Made by a program: the position numbers and the translations under genes. Of a stretch of 19,991 bases of DNA, positions 1 through 6,751 are shown piece by piece. The DNA comes from Chloroflexota bacterium (GTDB lineage Bacteria; Chloroflexota; Dehalococcoidia; Lucifugimonadales; JACPCL1), in assembly GCA_016210395.1 (NCBI GenBank), contig JACQUI010000320.1:1-19991 (forward strand), written 5' to 3'. The number at the start of each line of letters is the position of its first letter. The stretch's first letter is position 1. The notes beneath the pieces were generated by a model. That model was not told where the DNA came from. It searched no databases and saw only the letters and a list, made by a program, of their open reading frames with translations.

Positions 1-242
<242 letters not shown>

Positions 243-277
243 AAGAGGCCCCGCTTATGAGTGGGGCCTCTTCTTTT
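243..277 (+). terminator. Intrinsic terminator of the 16S transcript
   Basis: AAGAGGCCCC (243-252) pairs perfectly with GGGGCCTCTT (263-272); the stem can extend by a G-U and a C-G pair around a TTATGA loop. It is followed by TTCTTTT to 277. It lies about 180 bases after the 16S end and points the right way, so it probably ends an rRNA transcript that contains no 23S. Confidence 0.88.
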
Positions 278-459
278 GCAAACAGCACGCTTCCCGATCA
301 GCAAATTGCCCCTTCCCCTTTGGGGAAGGGGACAGGGGTTAGATCTGCCCACCTGCCATCCTCCCCTTTCGCGTCCATCCCTAGCATCGCTACCATGGAG
401 CAATCAGCACTCCGGCGCCCGAACGTCCGTTGCCCCGTGGATCGGAATTGTTTCTTCAG
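278..459. repeat. Gene-free stretch with a 10-bp inverted repeat at 309-331
   Basis: No credible gene lies between the rRNA terminator and the terminator of the opposing toxin-antitoxin cassette. The only structure I see is CCCCTTCCCC (309-318), a TTT loop and GGGGAAGGGG (322-331), followed by ACAGGGG. Such short GC-rich palindromes are often dispersed intergenic repeats or bidirectional terminators. Whether this one is repeated elsewhere in the genome cannot be told from one window. Confidence 0.55.
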
Positions 460-493
460 AAAAAGAAAACCAATTGCCTGGGGCGCTCCCCAG
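460..493 (-). terminator. Probable terminator of the toxin-antitoxin cassette
   Basis: Directly after the TAG stop of the HicB-like gene, on the minus strand, CTGGGG (493-488) pairs with CCCCAG (483-478) around a 4-base loop. After an 8-base spacer comes the T-rich run TTTTCTTTTT (469-460). The stem is short and the T-run is offset, so the terminator may be weak. Confidence 0.45.
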
Positions 494-733
494 CTATGCA
501 GCCTCCTGCAGCTTGTTCGCGAGGTCTCGGCCTGAAGTAGGCGGCGGCAACGGCTTGCCTTCCTGCCGGTAAAGCTGTGTCGCCTCCTCCGCGATCTGGC
601 ACAGCTCCTCGAACACGGCCTTCTCGTCTGGCCCGTGGCACCCGCCGTACACGAGGCCTGGGCAACTGCCTACATAGCACTGGTCCTCTTCGGACCATTC
701 CACGATCTTCACGTATCTCGCGCTGTCCTTCAT
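494..733 (-). CDS. HicB-like antitoxin-family protein (orphan)
   Basis: This 79-residue protein has the small HicB-type fold signature. An N-terminal strand (YVKIVEWSEEDQCYVG) leads to SCPGLVYGGCHGPDEKAV and then a helix rich in Glu and Ala (FEELCQIAEEATQLY). This matches the degenerate RNase-H-like domain of HicB antitoxins, without a C-terminal DNA-binding domain. HicB normally neutralises the small mRNA interferase HicA, but no HicA-like ORF lies nearby. Its ATG starts 5 bases after the vapC stop, so it is probably co-transcribed and translationally linked to vapBC. It may be a second antitoxin, a regulator of the cassette, or a leftover. The fold assignment is fairly secure; the role is inferred. 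Confidence 0.72.
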   Translation of the reverse strand: MKDSARYVKIVEWSEEDQCYVGSCPGLVYGGCHGPDEKAVFEELCQIAEEATQLYRQEGKPLPPPTSGRDLANKLQEAA

Positions 734-738
734 TCTTG

Positions 739-1149
739 CTACGGCTCAACACGAGTGATCCAAGTGACCTTGTCAAAGTCCGTATCGTAGCTGTACACCT
801 CCGAAATCCCCTGGCTTTCCATGTAGGCCGCACTGAAGGCATCCACGAAGCTCATCGAGGTCCCGCAATACAAGTCGAACGTTTGCTTGTAGAGGCCCTT
901 GTTGGGGAGACGCAATCCGCGCAGCCAGACCATCGGCTCCAAGAGGGCCCGCACCCGGTCTCTGGCCATCCGATAGAGGCGCGGAGACTGCAGGACAAAG
1001 ACAACCTCCGCAATAACGGCGTCGCTCGTCAACGCCGTCTCCTCGTTGCCCTCCAGTCGCCGAAAGAGGGCAAACGAAGCCTGGGCCTTCGCTTCATCAT
1101 CTCGTGTCAGGTAGCGTATGAACACGCTTGTATCCAGAAAGCGGGTCAT
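739..1149 (-). CDS. vapC: VapC-type PIN-domain toxin (predicted ribonuclease)
   Basis: The protein has 136 residues, the usual VapC length. PIN domains are Mg2+-dependent ribonucleases, and VapC toxins usually cut tRNA or rRNA. The acidic active-site set is visible: D6 in FLDTSVFIRYL, E48 in VIAEVVF, D103 in SFVDAFSAAY, and D122/D124/D126 in the SYDTDFD motif. Its ATG overlaps the vapB stop by 4 bases (ATGA, 1149-1146), the classic coupling of antitoxin to toxin. No truncation or missing catalytic residue is seen, so an active toxin is likely. The RNA target cannot be read from the sequence. Confidence 0.9.
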   Translation of the reverse strand: MTRFLDTSVFIRYLTRDDEAKAQASFALFRRLEGNEETALTSDAVIAEVVFVLQSPRLYRMARDRVRALLEPMVWLRGLRLPNKGLYKQTFDLYCGTSMSFVDAFSAAYMESQGISEVYSYDTDFDKVTWITRVEP

Positions 1150-1406
1150 CTGCCCTCCCTCGCCGCTTCTTCTGCCATCTCTTCCTCTACAATCCGTCGG
1201 ATGGCCTGGAAGTCCTCGGGACTGTGCAAGGGCCGCACAGACCCAAAGCCTGCCAACAACGTAGACTTGATGGGCAGGAGCCGCAACTCACCGTCCACCA
1301 TCTCAAACGCTACCTTGTCTTTGGCCTCAATGTTCAGGGCTTTCCTTAGCTCTCCAGGAATCGTCACCTGGCCCTTTTCTGTGACTGTAGTAACATACCT
1401 TGCCAT
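1146..1406 (-). CDS. vapB: AbrB/MazE-family antitoxin VapB
   Basis: The N-terminal half is a swapped-hairpin AbrB DNA-binding domain, recognisable by VTEKGQVTIPGELRKALNI followed by KDKVAFE. The C-terminal part (about residues 55-86) is charged and helical, as expected for the segment that wraps the PIN toxin. I chose the second of two tandem ATG codons (1406, giving 86 residues): the AAGGAGG site at 1418-1412 is 5 bases from it but only 2 bases from the first ATG at 1409. As first gene of the cassette it should bind the toxin and repress its own promoter. It starts 62 bases after the queA stop, so read-through from the folD-queA operon is possible. Confidence 0.88.
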   Translation of the reverse strand: MARYVTTVTEKGQVTIPGELRKALNIEAKDKVAFEMVDGELRLLPIKSTLLAGFGSVRPLHSPEDFQAIRRIVEEEMAEEAAREGR

Positions 1407-1422
1407 CATAACCTCCTTATGC

Positions 1423-1433
1423 AGGTATTACCT
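1423..1433. promoter_or_regulatory. Possible VapB operator palindrome
   Basis: AGGTATTACCT is a perfect palindrome around one central base. It ends 5 bases upstream of the vapB Shine-Dalgarno and is followed by a smaller dyad, CTATGGTAG (1432-1440). AbrB-type antitoxins autoregulate through such short palindromes. A convincing -35/-10 pair could not be assigned, so the operator role is inferred from position only. Confidence 0.35.
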
Positions 1434-1468
1434 ATGGTAGCAACTACTACGCCTCAAGTAAAGCACGG

Positions 1469-2500
1469 TCACCCCACCAGCATCGCGTCTCCAAAGCTGT
1501 AGAAGCGGTAGCCAGCCTCCACCGCCGCCTGATACGCCTCAAGCACGCGCTCCCGTCCCGCGAAGGCGGAGACCAGCATGAGCAGGCTGGAGCGCGGCAG
1601 GTGGAAGTTGGTGACCAAGGCGTCCACCAGGCGGAACCGGTGCCCCGGTAGGATGAACAGGTCTGCCCAGCCGCCGCCTGCGCGGAGCGCGCCGTCGCCG
1701 GCCTGCTCCGCCAGCAGCGCAGCCTGCTCCAGCGTCCGCACCGTCGTGGTGCCCACCGCCACGATGCGCCTGCCCTCCGCCCTGGCCCGCGTAACGGCCT
1801 CCGCCGCAGCGCCGGGCATCTCCCAGAACTCCGTGTGCAGCTTGTGTTCCCGCGGGTCGTCCTCCTCCACCGGCCGGAACGTGTCCAGCCCCACGTGCAG
1901 GGTGACATAGGCCGTCTCTACGCCTGCTCCGGCCAGCCTCTCCAGCAGCTCTGGCGTGAAATGCAGGCCCGCCGTGGGGGCCGCCGCGCTGCCCGTCTTC
2001 CGGCGGTCCGCGTACACCGTCTGGTAGCGCTCTTTGTCCAGCAGCGGTGCGTGGATGTACGGCGGCAGCGGCATCCGGCCGACCTGCTCCACACGTGCCT
2101 CGTCGCTCAGCTCCACCCACAGCAGGCCATCGCCTCCCCGCTCAACGACGCGCGCCTGAAGGCCGCCGTCGCATTCCACCATCGCTCCCACGCGAAGGCC
2201 GCGTCCGGGGCGTCCCAGGCACTGCCACACGCCGGGCCGCTCCCGGCGCAGCAGCAGCAGCTCCACCTGGCCGCCAGTGCCTGCGCGTCTGCCGTAGAGC
2301 CGCGCAGGGAGGACGCGGCTGTCGTTGAGCACAAGGAGGTCGCCTTTTCTCAGGAGGGAAGGCAGGTCGTAGAAGTGATGATGGGAGAGTGCTCCCGTGG
2401 ACCTGTCCAGGCGCAGCAGCCGGGCGTGGTCGCGGGGCTCAACCGGCGTCTGGGCAATGGATTCCCTGGGCAGGGAATAGTCGAAGTCACTGGTGCGCAC
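1469..2500 (-). CDS. queA: S-adenosylmethionine:tRNA ribosyltransferase-isomerase (QueA)
   Basis: QueA transfers and rearranges the ribosyl part of SAM onto 7-aminomethyl-7-deazaguanine in tRNA, forming epoxyqueuosine. Family blocks occur in order: SLPRESIAQTPVEPRDHARL near the N-terminus, LVLNDSRVLPARLYG, AAPTAGLHFTPELLERL, VTLHVGLDTFRPV, EFWEMP, VAVGTTTVRTLE, and the C-terminal FRLVDALVTNFHLPRSSLLM. The length is 343 residues, near the usual 340-356. A longer open frame extends upstream to 2818, but homology begins at SDFDYSLP, so I chose the GTG at 2500, which has GAGG six bases upstream. It starts 2 bases after the DUF2905 stop and is the last gene of the folD operon. Confidence 0.95.
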   Translation of the reverse strand: MRTSDFDYSLPRESIAQTPVEPRDHARLLRLDRSTGALSHHHFYDLPSLLRKGDLLVLNDSRVLPARLYGRRAGTGGQVELLLLRRERPGVWQCLGRPGRGLRVGAMVECDGGLQARVVERGGDGLLWVELSDEARVEQVGRMPLPPYIHAPLLDKERYQTVYADRRKTGSAAAPTAGLHFTPELLERLAGAGVETAYVTLHVGLDTFRPVEEDDPREHKLHTEFWEMPGAAAEAVTRARAEGRRIVAVGTTTVRTLEQAALLAEQAGDGALRAGGGWADLFILPGHRFRLVDALVTNFHLPRSSLLMLVSAFAGRERVLEAYQAAVEAGYRFYSFGDAMLVG

Positions 2501-2502
2501 GG

Positions 2503-2724
2503 TCAGCCTCGGAATAGCCGCATGATGAGCGTGAGAAGGAGGCTCAGCCCAATACTGACCAGCAGCATAGTCATGATGGGGACGTAGATGGTGAAGCTGC
2601 CCCTGTGGAACACGAAGTCCCCCGGAAGACGTCCCAGCCCCGCTTTGCCGCCTAGCATGAACAGGAGGCCCAGAAGGGCAAGCGACGCGCCGACGAGCAG
2701 TAGGGCTCTCCCCAACTCTTCCAT
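2503..2724 (-). CDS. DUF2905 small membrane protein
   Basis: This 73-residue protein has two hydrophobic helices, about residues 5-25 (LGRALLLVGASLALLGLLFML) and 47-68. Between them is the DUF2905 signature, a Gly-rich stretch then RLPGDFVFHRGSFTIYVPI. The biochemical role of the family is not known to me. DUF2905 genes are often found beside queA or Holliday-junction genes, and here the stop lies 2 bases before the queA GTG, so translation is probably coupled. Confidence 0.85.
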   Translation of the reverse strand: MEELGRALLLVGASLALLGLLFMLGGKAGLGRLPGDFVFHRGSFTIYVPIMTMLLVSIGLSLLLTLIMRLFRG

Positions 2725-2744
2725 TCCATCTCACGTCCTGCGTC

Positions 2745-3239
2745 CTAGTGGAACTCTCTGGCGATGACCATCTCCAGCAGGGCCAGGGTCCCCAGCCCGA
2801 AGGAGATGACGCCTCCACGCCGCGCCCGCTGCCGGAGCCTGGAAGCCTCGTCCGGCGTGGCCTGGCCCTTCTCGGAAAGCGCCTTCAGCCGCGTGAGCGA
2901 GCCCGTCACCATCCTCCATCTCACCAGGAACATTGCCACCGCCAGCAGAAAGCCAAGGAAGATCGAGCGGCCCCAGTCGGTCCTGAAGAGGTTCTCCAGG
3001 CCGTCCAGCCCGAGGGTGCGTATGACCAGCAACCCGCCGGTGACAAAGACGAACGCAGCGCTGACAGCCAGGCCCCGTGAGGCCCGCGCCTCTATGGCAA
3101 CGGCAGCCGGGTCCTGCGCCTCCGGAGGGAGCCTCCTCAGCCCGGGCTGCATGAAATGCACCGCGTAGGCCACGCCGCCAAGCCAGACCACCGCCGACAG
3201 CACATGGGCGAATCGCAGAACAACCGACGTCCAGTCCAT
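2745..3239 (-). CDS. Four-helix integral membrane protein, CopD-like
   Basis: The 164-residue protein has about four membrane segments: residues 8-30 (RFAHVLSAVVWLGGVAYAV), 57-77, 92-107 and 140-160. A charged cytoplasmic stretch (about 112-138) links the last two. The N-terminal FAHVLSAVVWLGG pattern with His12 resembles CopD and related four-helix families, in which such a His can bind haem or metal. No other metal-site signature is plain, so copper transport should not be assumed. The ATG lies 3 bases after the folD stop, marking it as an operon member, and the next gene (DUF2905) follows after 20 bases. The membrane nature is secure; the family is moderate. Confidence 0.7.
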   Translation of the reverse strand: MDWTSVVLRFAHVLSAVVWLGGVAYAVHFMQPGLRRLPPEAQDPAAVAIEARASRGLAVSAAFVFVTGGLLVIRTLGLDGLENLFRTDWGRSIFLGFLLAVAMFLVRWRMVTGSLTRLKALSEKGQATPDEASRLRQRARRGGVISFGLGTLALLEMVIAREFH

Positions 3240-3242
3240 GGG

Positions 3243-4154
3243 CTATCTCGCCCTGGCCGAGGAGGGCTGTTCCTCCAGCGCAAGCTGGGCCGCCTTCAGC
3301 GTGTTCACCAGCAGCATGGCCACGGTCATCGGGCCGACGCCTCCCGGAACGGGCGTGATTGCCCCTGCCACTTCTTTCGCCCCCTCATAATCCACGTCGC
3401 CAACAAGCTTGTAGCCGCGCTTCTTCCCTGGGTCTTCCACGCGGTTGATGCCCACGTCTATGACCACACCCCCGTGCTTGATCATATCAGCCCTGATCAT
3501 ACCGGGCCTTCCCGCAGCGGCCACCAGGATGTCCGCCTGGCGAGTGAAGCGCCCCAGGTCGCGTGTGCCCGTGTGGCAGATGGTCACCGTGGCGTTTGCC
3601 CCATCCAGCTTCTGCGCCAGGAGCATGGCCAGGGGCTTCCCCACCAGGTTGCTCCTGCCGCAAATGACCACGTGCTTCCCGCCTGGGTCGTTCCCTGTGC
3701 GCACCAGGAGCTGCTGGACGCCGAAGGGCGTGGCGGGTATGAACCTCGGCTCGCCCATGGCCAGCAACCCAACGTTATGTGGGTGCAGGCCGTCCACGTC
3801 CTTTCGAGGATACAGCGTGTGAATGACTTTCGACTCGCTGACCTGGGGAGGGAAGGGGAGCTGCGTCAGGATGCCGTGATAGTCATTGTCGTTGTTAAGC
3901 CGGTCCACCAGGCGTAGCACCTGCTCCTGTGTGGCGTCATTCGGCAGGTGGAACGTCTCGGTGGCTATGCCCACCTCCTGGCAGGCCTTCTCCTTGCCAC
4001 GCACGTAGGAGGCAGAGGCCGGGTTGTCGCCTACAAGCACCACAGCCAGGCCGGGCTTCACGCCCCGGCGGTGCTCCATATCACGGACTTTCGCTGCTAC
4101 CTCGTCGCGCACCTGCTGGGCGATCAGGGCGCCATCAATGACCGTCGCTGCCAC
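3243..4154 (-). CDS. folD: Bifunctional methylene-THF dehydrogenase / methenyl-THF cyclohydrolase (FolD)
   Basis: FolD interconverts 5,10-methylene-, 5,10-methenyl- and 10-formyl-tetrahydrofolate, feeding formyl groups to purine synthesis and initiator tRNA. Catalytic residues fall at the E. coli positions: Tyr50 and Lys54 in SYVRGKEKAC, Gln98 in ILTQLPFP, and Asp121 in KDVDGLHP. The Rossmann loop GRSNLVGKPLAMLL and the C-terminal TPVPGGVGPMT follow. Length is 303 residues against about 288 in E. coli, with the extra in a C-terminal tail. The start is a GTG preceded by AAGGAGG at 4 bases. It is the first gene of the folD, CopD-like, DUF2905, queA operon, and purine genes lie elsewhere in the window. 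Confidence 0.97.
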   Translation of the reverse strand: MAATVIDGALIAQQVRDEVAAKVRDMEHRRGVKPGLAVVLVGDNPASASYVRGKEKACQEVGIATETFHLPNDATQEQVLRLVDRLNNDNDYHGILTQLPFPPQVSESKVIHTLYPRKDVDGLHPHNVGLLAMGEPRFIPATPFGVQQLLVRTGNDPGGKHVVICGRSNLVGKPLAMLLAQKLDGANATVTICHTGTRDLGRFTRQADILVAAAGRPGMIRADMIKHGGVVIDVGINRVEDPGKKRGYKLVGDVDYEGAKEVAGAITPVPGGVGPMTVAMLLVNTLKAAQLALEEQPSSARAR

Positions 4155-4182
4155 AGGCCCTCCTTAGCTTTGGTTCGTGTCC

Positions 4183-4191
4183 ATGATAGCA
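4183..4191 (-). promoter_or_regulatory. Extended -10 promoter for the folD operon
   Basis: Read on the minus strand the bases are TGC-TATCAT, an extended -10 motif. It ends about 28 bases before the folD GTG, giving a leader of roughly 20 bases. No good -35 is visible, as is common for TGn promoters. It faces away from the LLM gene in the divergent gap 4155-4291. Confidence 0.45.
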
Positions 4192-4245
4192 CAGGGAGGT
4201 TCGCTGGAGCGTGCGGCGCGTGTTTTCGCCGGCATCCCTATGCGA

Positions 4246-4251
4246 TACAAT
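4246..4251 (+). promoter_or_regulatory. Possible -10 element for the LLM oxidoreductase gene
   Basis: TACAAT in the context GCGATACAATGCC matches the -10 consensus at five of six bases and lies 40 bases before the GTG start. The -35 region is poor (TTTTCG at 4223-4228 with a 17-base spacer). Placed in the divergent gap with folD, it is plausible but unproven. Confidence 0.35.
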
Positions 4252-4291
4252 GCCCTGGCCATTCAGTCTATTCCATTGCCGGGAGACACGC

Positions 4292-5299
4292 GTGAAATTC
4301 GCTTTTTTCGTCTTGAACCAGTGGCAACCCAACGAGAGCATGGCCGCGAAGATCAAGGAAGGCGTGGAGCAGGTAAAGGCTGCCCGCCAGGCGGGATTCG
4401 ACATGGTGTGCACGGGCCAGCATTACCTCTCCTATCCCTTCCAGATGCCAACGACCATGCCCTATCTGGCCCACCTGGCAGCTGCCGCTCAAGGCATGTA
4501 CCTTGGGGCCACGGTGCTGCTTCTGCCTTTGCTGCCGCCCGTGGACGTGGCGGAAGCGGTGGCGACGCTGGATGCCATGAGCGGGGGCAAGTTCATCCTG
4601 GGCGTAGGCCAGGGGTACAGAGCGGAAGAGAACATCGCTTTCGGCACCGGGCCTACCCTGAAGGAGCGGGCCGCCCGCATGATGGAGTCCCTGGAGGTGA
4701 TGAAGCTCCTGTGGACGCAGGATGAGGTGGAGTTTCACGGCGCCTACTACCATATCCCGAAGGTCAAGATCGCCACGCGAACGACCCAGAAGCCTTATCC
4801 GCCCATTTGGGTGGCCGCCAACAGCGACCAGGCGGTGAAGCGGGCAGCGCGCGCCGGCTATCCCTGGCTCATCAACCCGCACACCACCATTGGCACGCTG
4901 GAGGGGCAGGTACGTCTCTACCGTGAGGCCGCAACCAACGCCGGTCGTGTCGCTTCTGATGGACTCCCCATCCTGCGGGAGCTGTATGTTCACCAGCGCA
5001 GCGCCTCCGCATTCCAAAAGGCCCAGCCCTATCTAGAGCCGAAGTACCAGGCCTACGCATCGTGGGGCCAGGACGAAGTGCCTGGGCAGGAGACCTTCCG
5101 CGTGCCCTTTGAGACGTTGGCAAAGGACCGCTTCTTGCTGGGCGATCCGGCCCGCATAGTGGATGAGGTGCATCGCTATCAGGAGCGCCTGGGCCTGGGC
5201 CGAATGGTGTTCCGAATTCAGTGGCCTGGTATGCCCCATGAGGATGTCATGCGTCAGCTCGAGTTGTTTGGCAAACACGTTGCGCCATCCTTCTCCTAG
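4292..5299 (+). CDS. LLM-class (luciferase-like) flavin-dependent oxidoreductase
   Basis: This is a TIM-barrel luciferase-like protein of 335 residues that should use FMN or F420. The N-terminus KFAFFVLNQWQP is the first barrel strand. GFDMVCTGQHY contains the typical His after an aromatic or polar pair, and GATVLLLPLLPPVDVAEAVATL and GGKFILGVGQGYRAEE are the hallmark middle blocks. KPYPPIWVAANS and the AARAGYPWLI strand follow. I start at the GTG at 4292, which has GGGAG six bases upstream and begins at the first conserved strand; an upstream in-frame ATG at 4211 would add 27 unlikely residues. Substrate and cofactor cannot be told. It stands alone on the plus strand, divergent from folD. 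Confidence 0.88.
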   Translation: MKFAFFVLNQWQPNESMAAKIKEGVEQVKAARQAGFDMVCTGQHYLSYPFQMPTTMPYLAHLAAAAQGMYLGATVLLLPLLPPVDVAEAVATLDAMSGGKFILGVGQGYRAEENIAFGTGPTLKERAARMMESLEVMKLLWTQDEVEFHGAYYHIPKVKIATRTTQKPYPPIWVAANSDQAVKRAARAGYPWLINPHTTIGTLEGQVRLYREAATNAGRVASDGLPILRELYVHQRSASAFQKAQPYLEPKYQAYASWGQDEVPGQETFRVPFETLAKDRFLLGDPARIVDEVHRYQERLGLGRMVFRIQWPGMPHEDVMRQLELFGKHVAPSFS

Positions 5300-5349
5300 G
5301 GAGGCAAGGAGATGACGACGGGAGAGGCCAGAAAATAGACGCGAAAATG

Positions 5350-5379
5350 TTGCAATTCCACAAGATATTCATCTATAAT
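5350..5379 (+). promoter_or_regulatory. Sigma70-type promoter of the zinc-ribbon gene
   Basis: TTGCAA (5350-5355) and a perfect TATAAT (5374-5379) are separated by 18 bases. It is the best promoter in the window and predicts a transcript start near 5386, hence a leader of about 100 bases before the ATG at 5490. The -10 box overlaps a dyad at 5378-5395. Confidence 0.7.
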
Positions 5380-5395
5380 GGCCTCTGTTGGCCAT
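5378..5395. promoter_or_regulatory. Operator-like dyad over the promoter start site
   Basis: ATGGCC (5378-5383) and GGCCAT (5390-5395) form a perfect dyad with a 6-base spacer. It covers the last bases of the TATAAT and the expected transcription start, where a repressor would block initiation. It could also form a hairpin at the very 5' end of the mRNA. The regulator is unknown. Confidence 0.4.
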
Positions 5396-5489
5396 AGTCC
5401 AGGTATCAACCATGTTGCACAGTTTCACAGGCACTGGGTGACCTTGGTGGAGCCAAACACATACAACTGGAGACTCAGGAGGTCATCCG

Positions 5490-5825
5490 ATGCTTGGTAG
5501 CGACAAAACCCTAGTGTGCTCGAACTGCGGCTCGCAGTTTACGTTTACGGCGAGTGAGCAGCAGTTCTACGCCTCCAAAGGCTTCACCAACGAGCCGAGG
5601 CGTTGCCCCACCTGCCGGGCAAGCCGCAAGCAGGACCGCGATAGCGGCGGCATGCATGGCAGCAGTTCGGGCCCCCGCCAGATGTACTCTATCGTCTGCG
5701 CCGGTTGTGGCAAAGAGGCCCAGGTGCCATTCGAGCCACGCCAGGGACGGCCTGTCTACTGCAACGACTGCTACAGCAAGGAGCGCGCCAGCGGTGGCGG
5801 CGGCTCTCGCGGGTACGGCCGTTAG
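5490..5825 (+). CDS. Double zinc-ribbon protein (zf-trcl plus CxxC-x17-CxxC)
   Basis: The 111-residue protein carries two zinc-binding modules. The N-terminal one resembles the probable zinc-ribbon family zf-trcl, with Cys10, Cys13, Cys39 and Cys42 around FTFTASEQQFYASKGF. The second has Cys70, Cys73, Cys91 and Cys94, exactly 17 residues between the pairs, the signature of the CxxC-x17-CxxC domain. The tail is Gly/Ser/Arg-rich (from about residue 100), suggesting nucleic-acid contact. The start is secure: AGGAGGT at 5477-5483 is 6 bases from the ATG. The gene is monocistronic, with a strong promoter, a 100-base leader and a terminator. The biochemical role is not established; binding of RNA or DNA is inferred from the composition. 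Confidence 0.85.
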   Translation: MLGSDKTLVCSNCGSQFTFTASEQQFYASKGFTNEPRRCPTCRASRKQDRDSGGMHGSSSGPRQMYSIVCAGCGKEAQVPFEPRQGRPVYCNDCYSKERASGGGGSRGYGR

Positions 5826-5852
5826 CCTGGCGGACGAGCCACGATAACCAAA

Positions 5853-5886
5853 AGAGGGGCGGTCTGTGTACCGCCCCTCTCCGTTT
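5853..5886 (+). terminator. Intrinsic terminator after the zinc-ribbon gene
   Basis: AGAGGGGCGGT (5853-5863) pairs perfectly with ACCGCCCCTCT (5870-5880) around a CTGTGT loop, followed by CCGTTT. The T-run is short but the 11-bp stem is very stable. It separates the zinc-ribbon gene from the phosphoesterase gene. Confidence 0.7.
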
Positions 5887-5920
5887 GGCCTGACATGCTC
5901 CCGTAGGAGACAACGATACC

Positions 5921-6628
5921 GTGCCAACCAATGGCCACCGCCGCCCCCTGACCCTCCTCCATGCAGCAGACCTCCACATGGGCAGCGACACCAGCGTACT
6001 GGAATCGCTCAAAGGGCTGGATGCCCTGGTCGAATCTGCTCGCAGCCTCTCAGCCGACGCCGTGTTGATCGCGGGCGACCTCTTCGACGCCCAGAACATC
6101 CCTCATGATGTGGTCCGCCGGACCTTCGCAGCCCTTGCGGAGATTGGGCGGCCTGTGGTTGTCGTTCCCGGCAACCACGATACGTTGCTTGTGTCCCCTG
6201 TGTTCAGGGAGACGCCATTGCCCGCCAATGTTCGTGTCCTGCTGACGGCGGAAGGCGAATCGGCAAAGCTGGACTCGCTGGACCTCACCGTGTGGGGCAG
6301 GCCCGTCTACGACCATTCGCCGGCCTTCAGGCCGCTGCAGGGCATGAGGCCGCGTCCGGACGGCGGCTGGTACGTGGCCCTGGCGCACGGCCTGGTGACC
6401 GGCAGCGCCGGCATGGTGGGACGCTCCTCACCCATCTTGCCTGCAGAGTTGGCACAAGCCCAGTGCGACTACATAGCCCTGGGGCACGTCCACCAGTTCA
6501 GGCAGGCGTCCCGCGGCGGCCCTCCCGCCTTCTACTGCGGCGCGCCATCAGGCGTCAGCGAGCCGACTATGGCCGTGGTGCGCCTGCACCCCCAGGAAGG
6601 CGTCTCGGTTGCGCCGGTCAAACTGTAG
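5921..6628 (+). CDS. Calcineurin-like metallophosphoesterase (SbcD/YfcE-type)
   Basis: A 235-residue single-domain dinuclear metallophosphoesterase. The metal-binding motifs appear in order: D17-L-H19 in HAADLHMG, G52-D53 in IAGDLFDA, G84-N-H-D87 in VVPGNHDTL, a His in VALAHGLV, and the terminal GHVHQ. The family cleaves phosphodiesters or phosphomonoesters; the DLH/GDLFD/GNHD spacing is like the DNA-repair exonuclease group (SbcD/Mre11). However, the protein lacks the longer capping region and no SbcC/Rad50 ATPase gene follows, so a nuclease role is not supported. The start is a GTG with AGGAG 11 bases upstream, a slightly long spacing. Downstream lies a perfect palindrome, then the converging ferritin gene. 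Confidence 0.85.
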   Translation: MPTNGHRRPLTLLHAADLHMGSDTSVLESLKGLDALVESARSLSADAVLIAGDLFDAQNIPHDVVRRTFAALAEIGRPVVVVPGNHDTLLVSPVFRETPLPANVRVLLTAEGESAKLDSLDLTVWGRPVYDHSPAFRPLQGMRPRPDGGWYVALAHGLVTGSAGMVGRSSPILPAELAQAQCDYIALGHVHQFRQASRGGPPAFYCGAPSGVSEPTMAVVRLHPQEGVSVAPVKL

Positions 6629-6656
6629 CGCATTGCGTAACGCACCTAATTAATCT

Positions 6657-6687
6657 TGTAGGGGCGGGTTTCAAACCCGCCCCTACA
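6657..6687. repeat. 31-base perfect palindrome between convergent genes
   Basis: TGTAGGGGCGGGTTT (6657-6671), a single C, and AAACCCGCCCCTACA (6673-6687) form a perfect 15-bp inverted repeat. It lies 29 bases after the phosphoesterase stop and 65 bases from the ferritin stop. It could end transcription from both sides, though the flanking T-runs are poor. Motifs of the form GTAGGGGCGGGTTTGAAACCC are, to my knowledge, common dispersed intergenic repeats in some bacterial genomes, so a mobile repeat origin is equally likely. Confidence 0.8.
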
Positions 6688-6751
6688 TATGCCTGCAGCG
6701 CTACCGGCCCTTTTCTGAGCTTTGCTCGGTTTCAGTCCATGTGCTTCCGCG

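Noticed and set aside
577..1440. 287-codon plus-strand ORF
   Set aside because: It lies antisense to vapC, vapB and the HicB-like gene, all of which have clear domains and coupled starts. It shows no known motif.
1429..1457. TTGAGG with TAGGTA as a vapB promoter
   Set aside because: The spacing is right but the -10 matches only two of six bases, so only the palindrome was kept.
2501..2818. N-terminal extension of the queA frame to 2818
   Set aside because: It covers the DUF2905 gene in another frame, has no homology to QueA, and the GTG at 2500 has a suitable ribosome site.
5423..5431. TTCACAGGC in the zinc-ribbon leader as a fragment of the 15497 element
   Set aside because: Only nine bases match and the flanks differ; chance is the simpler explanation.
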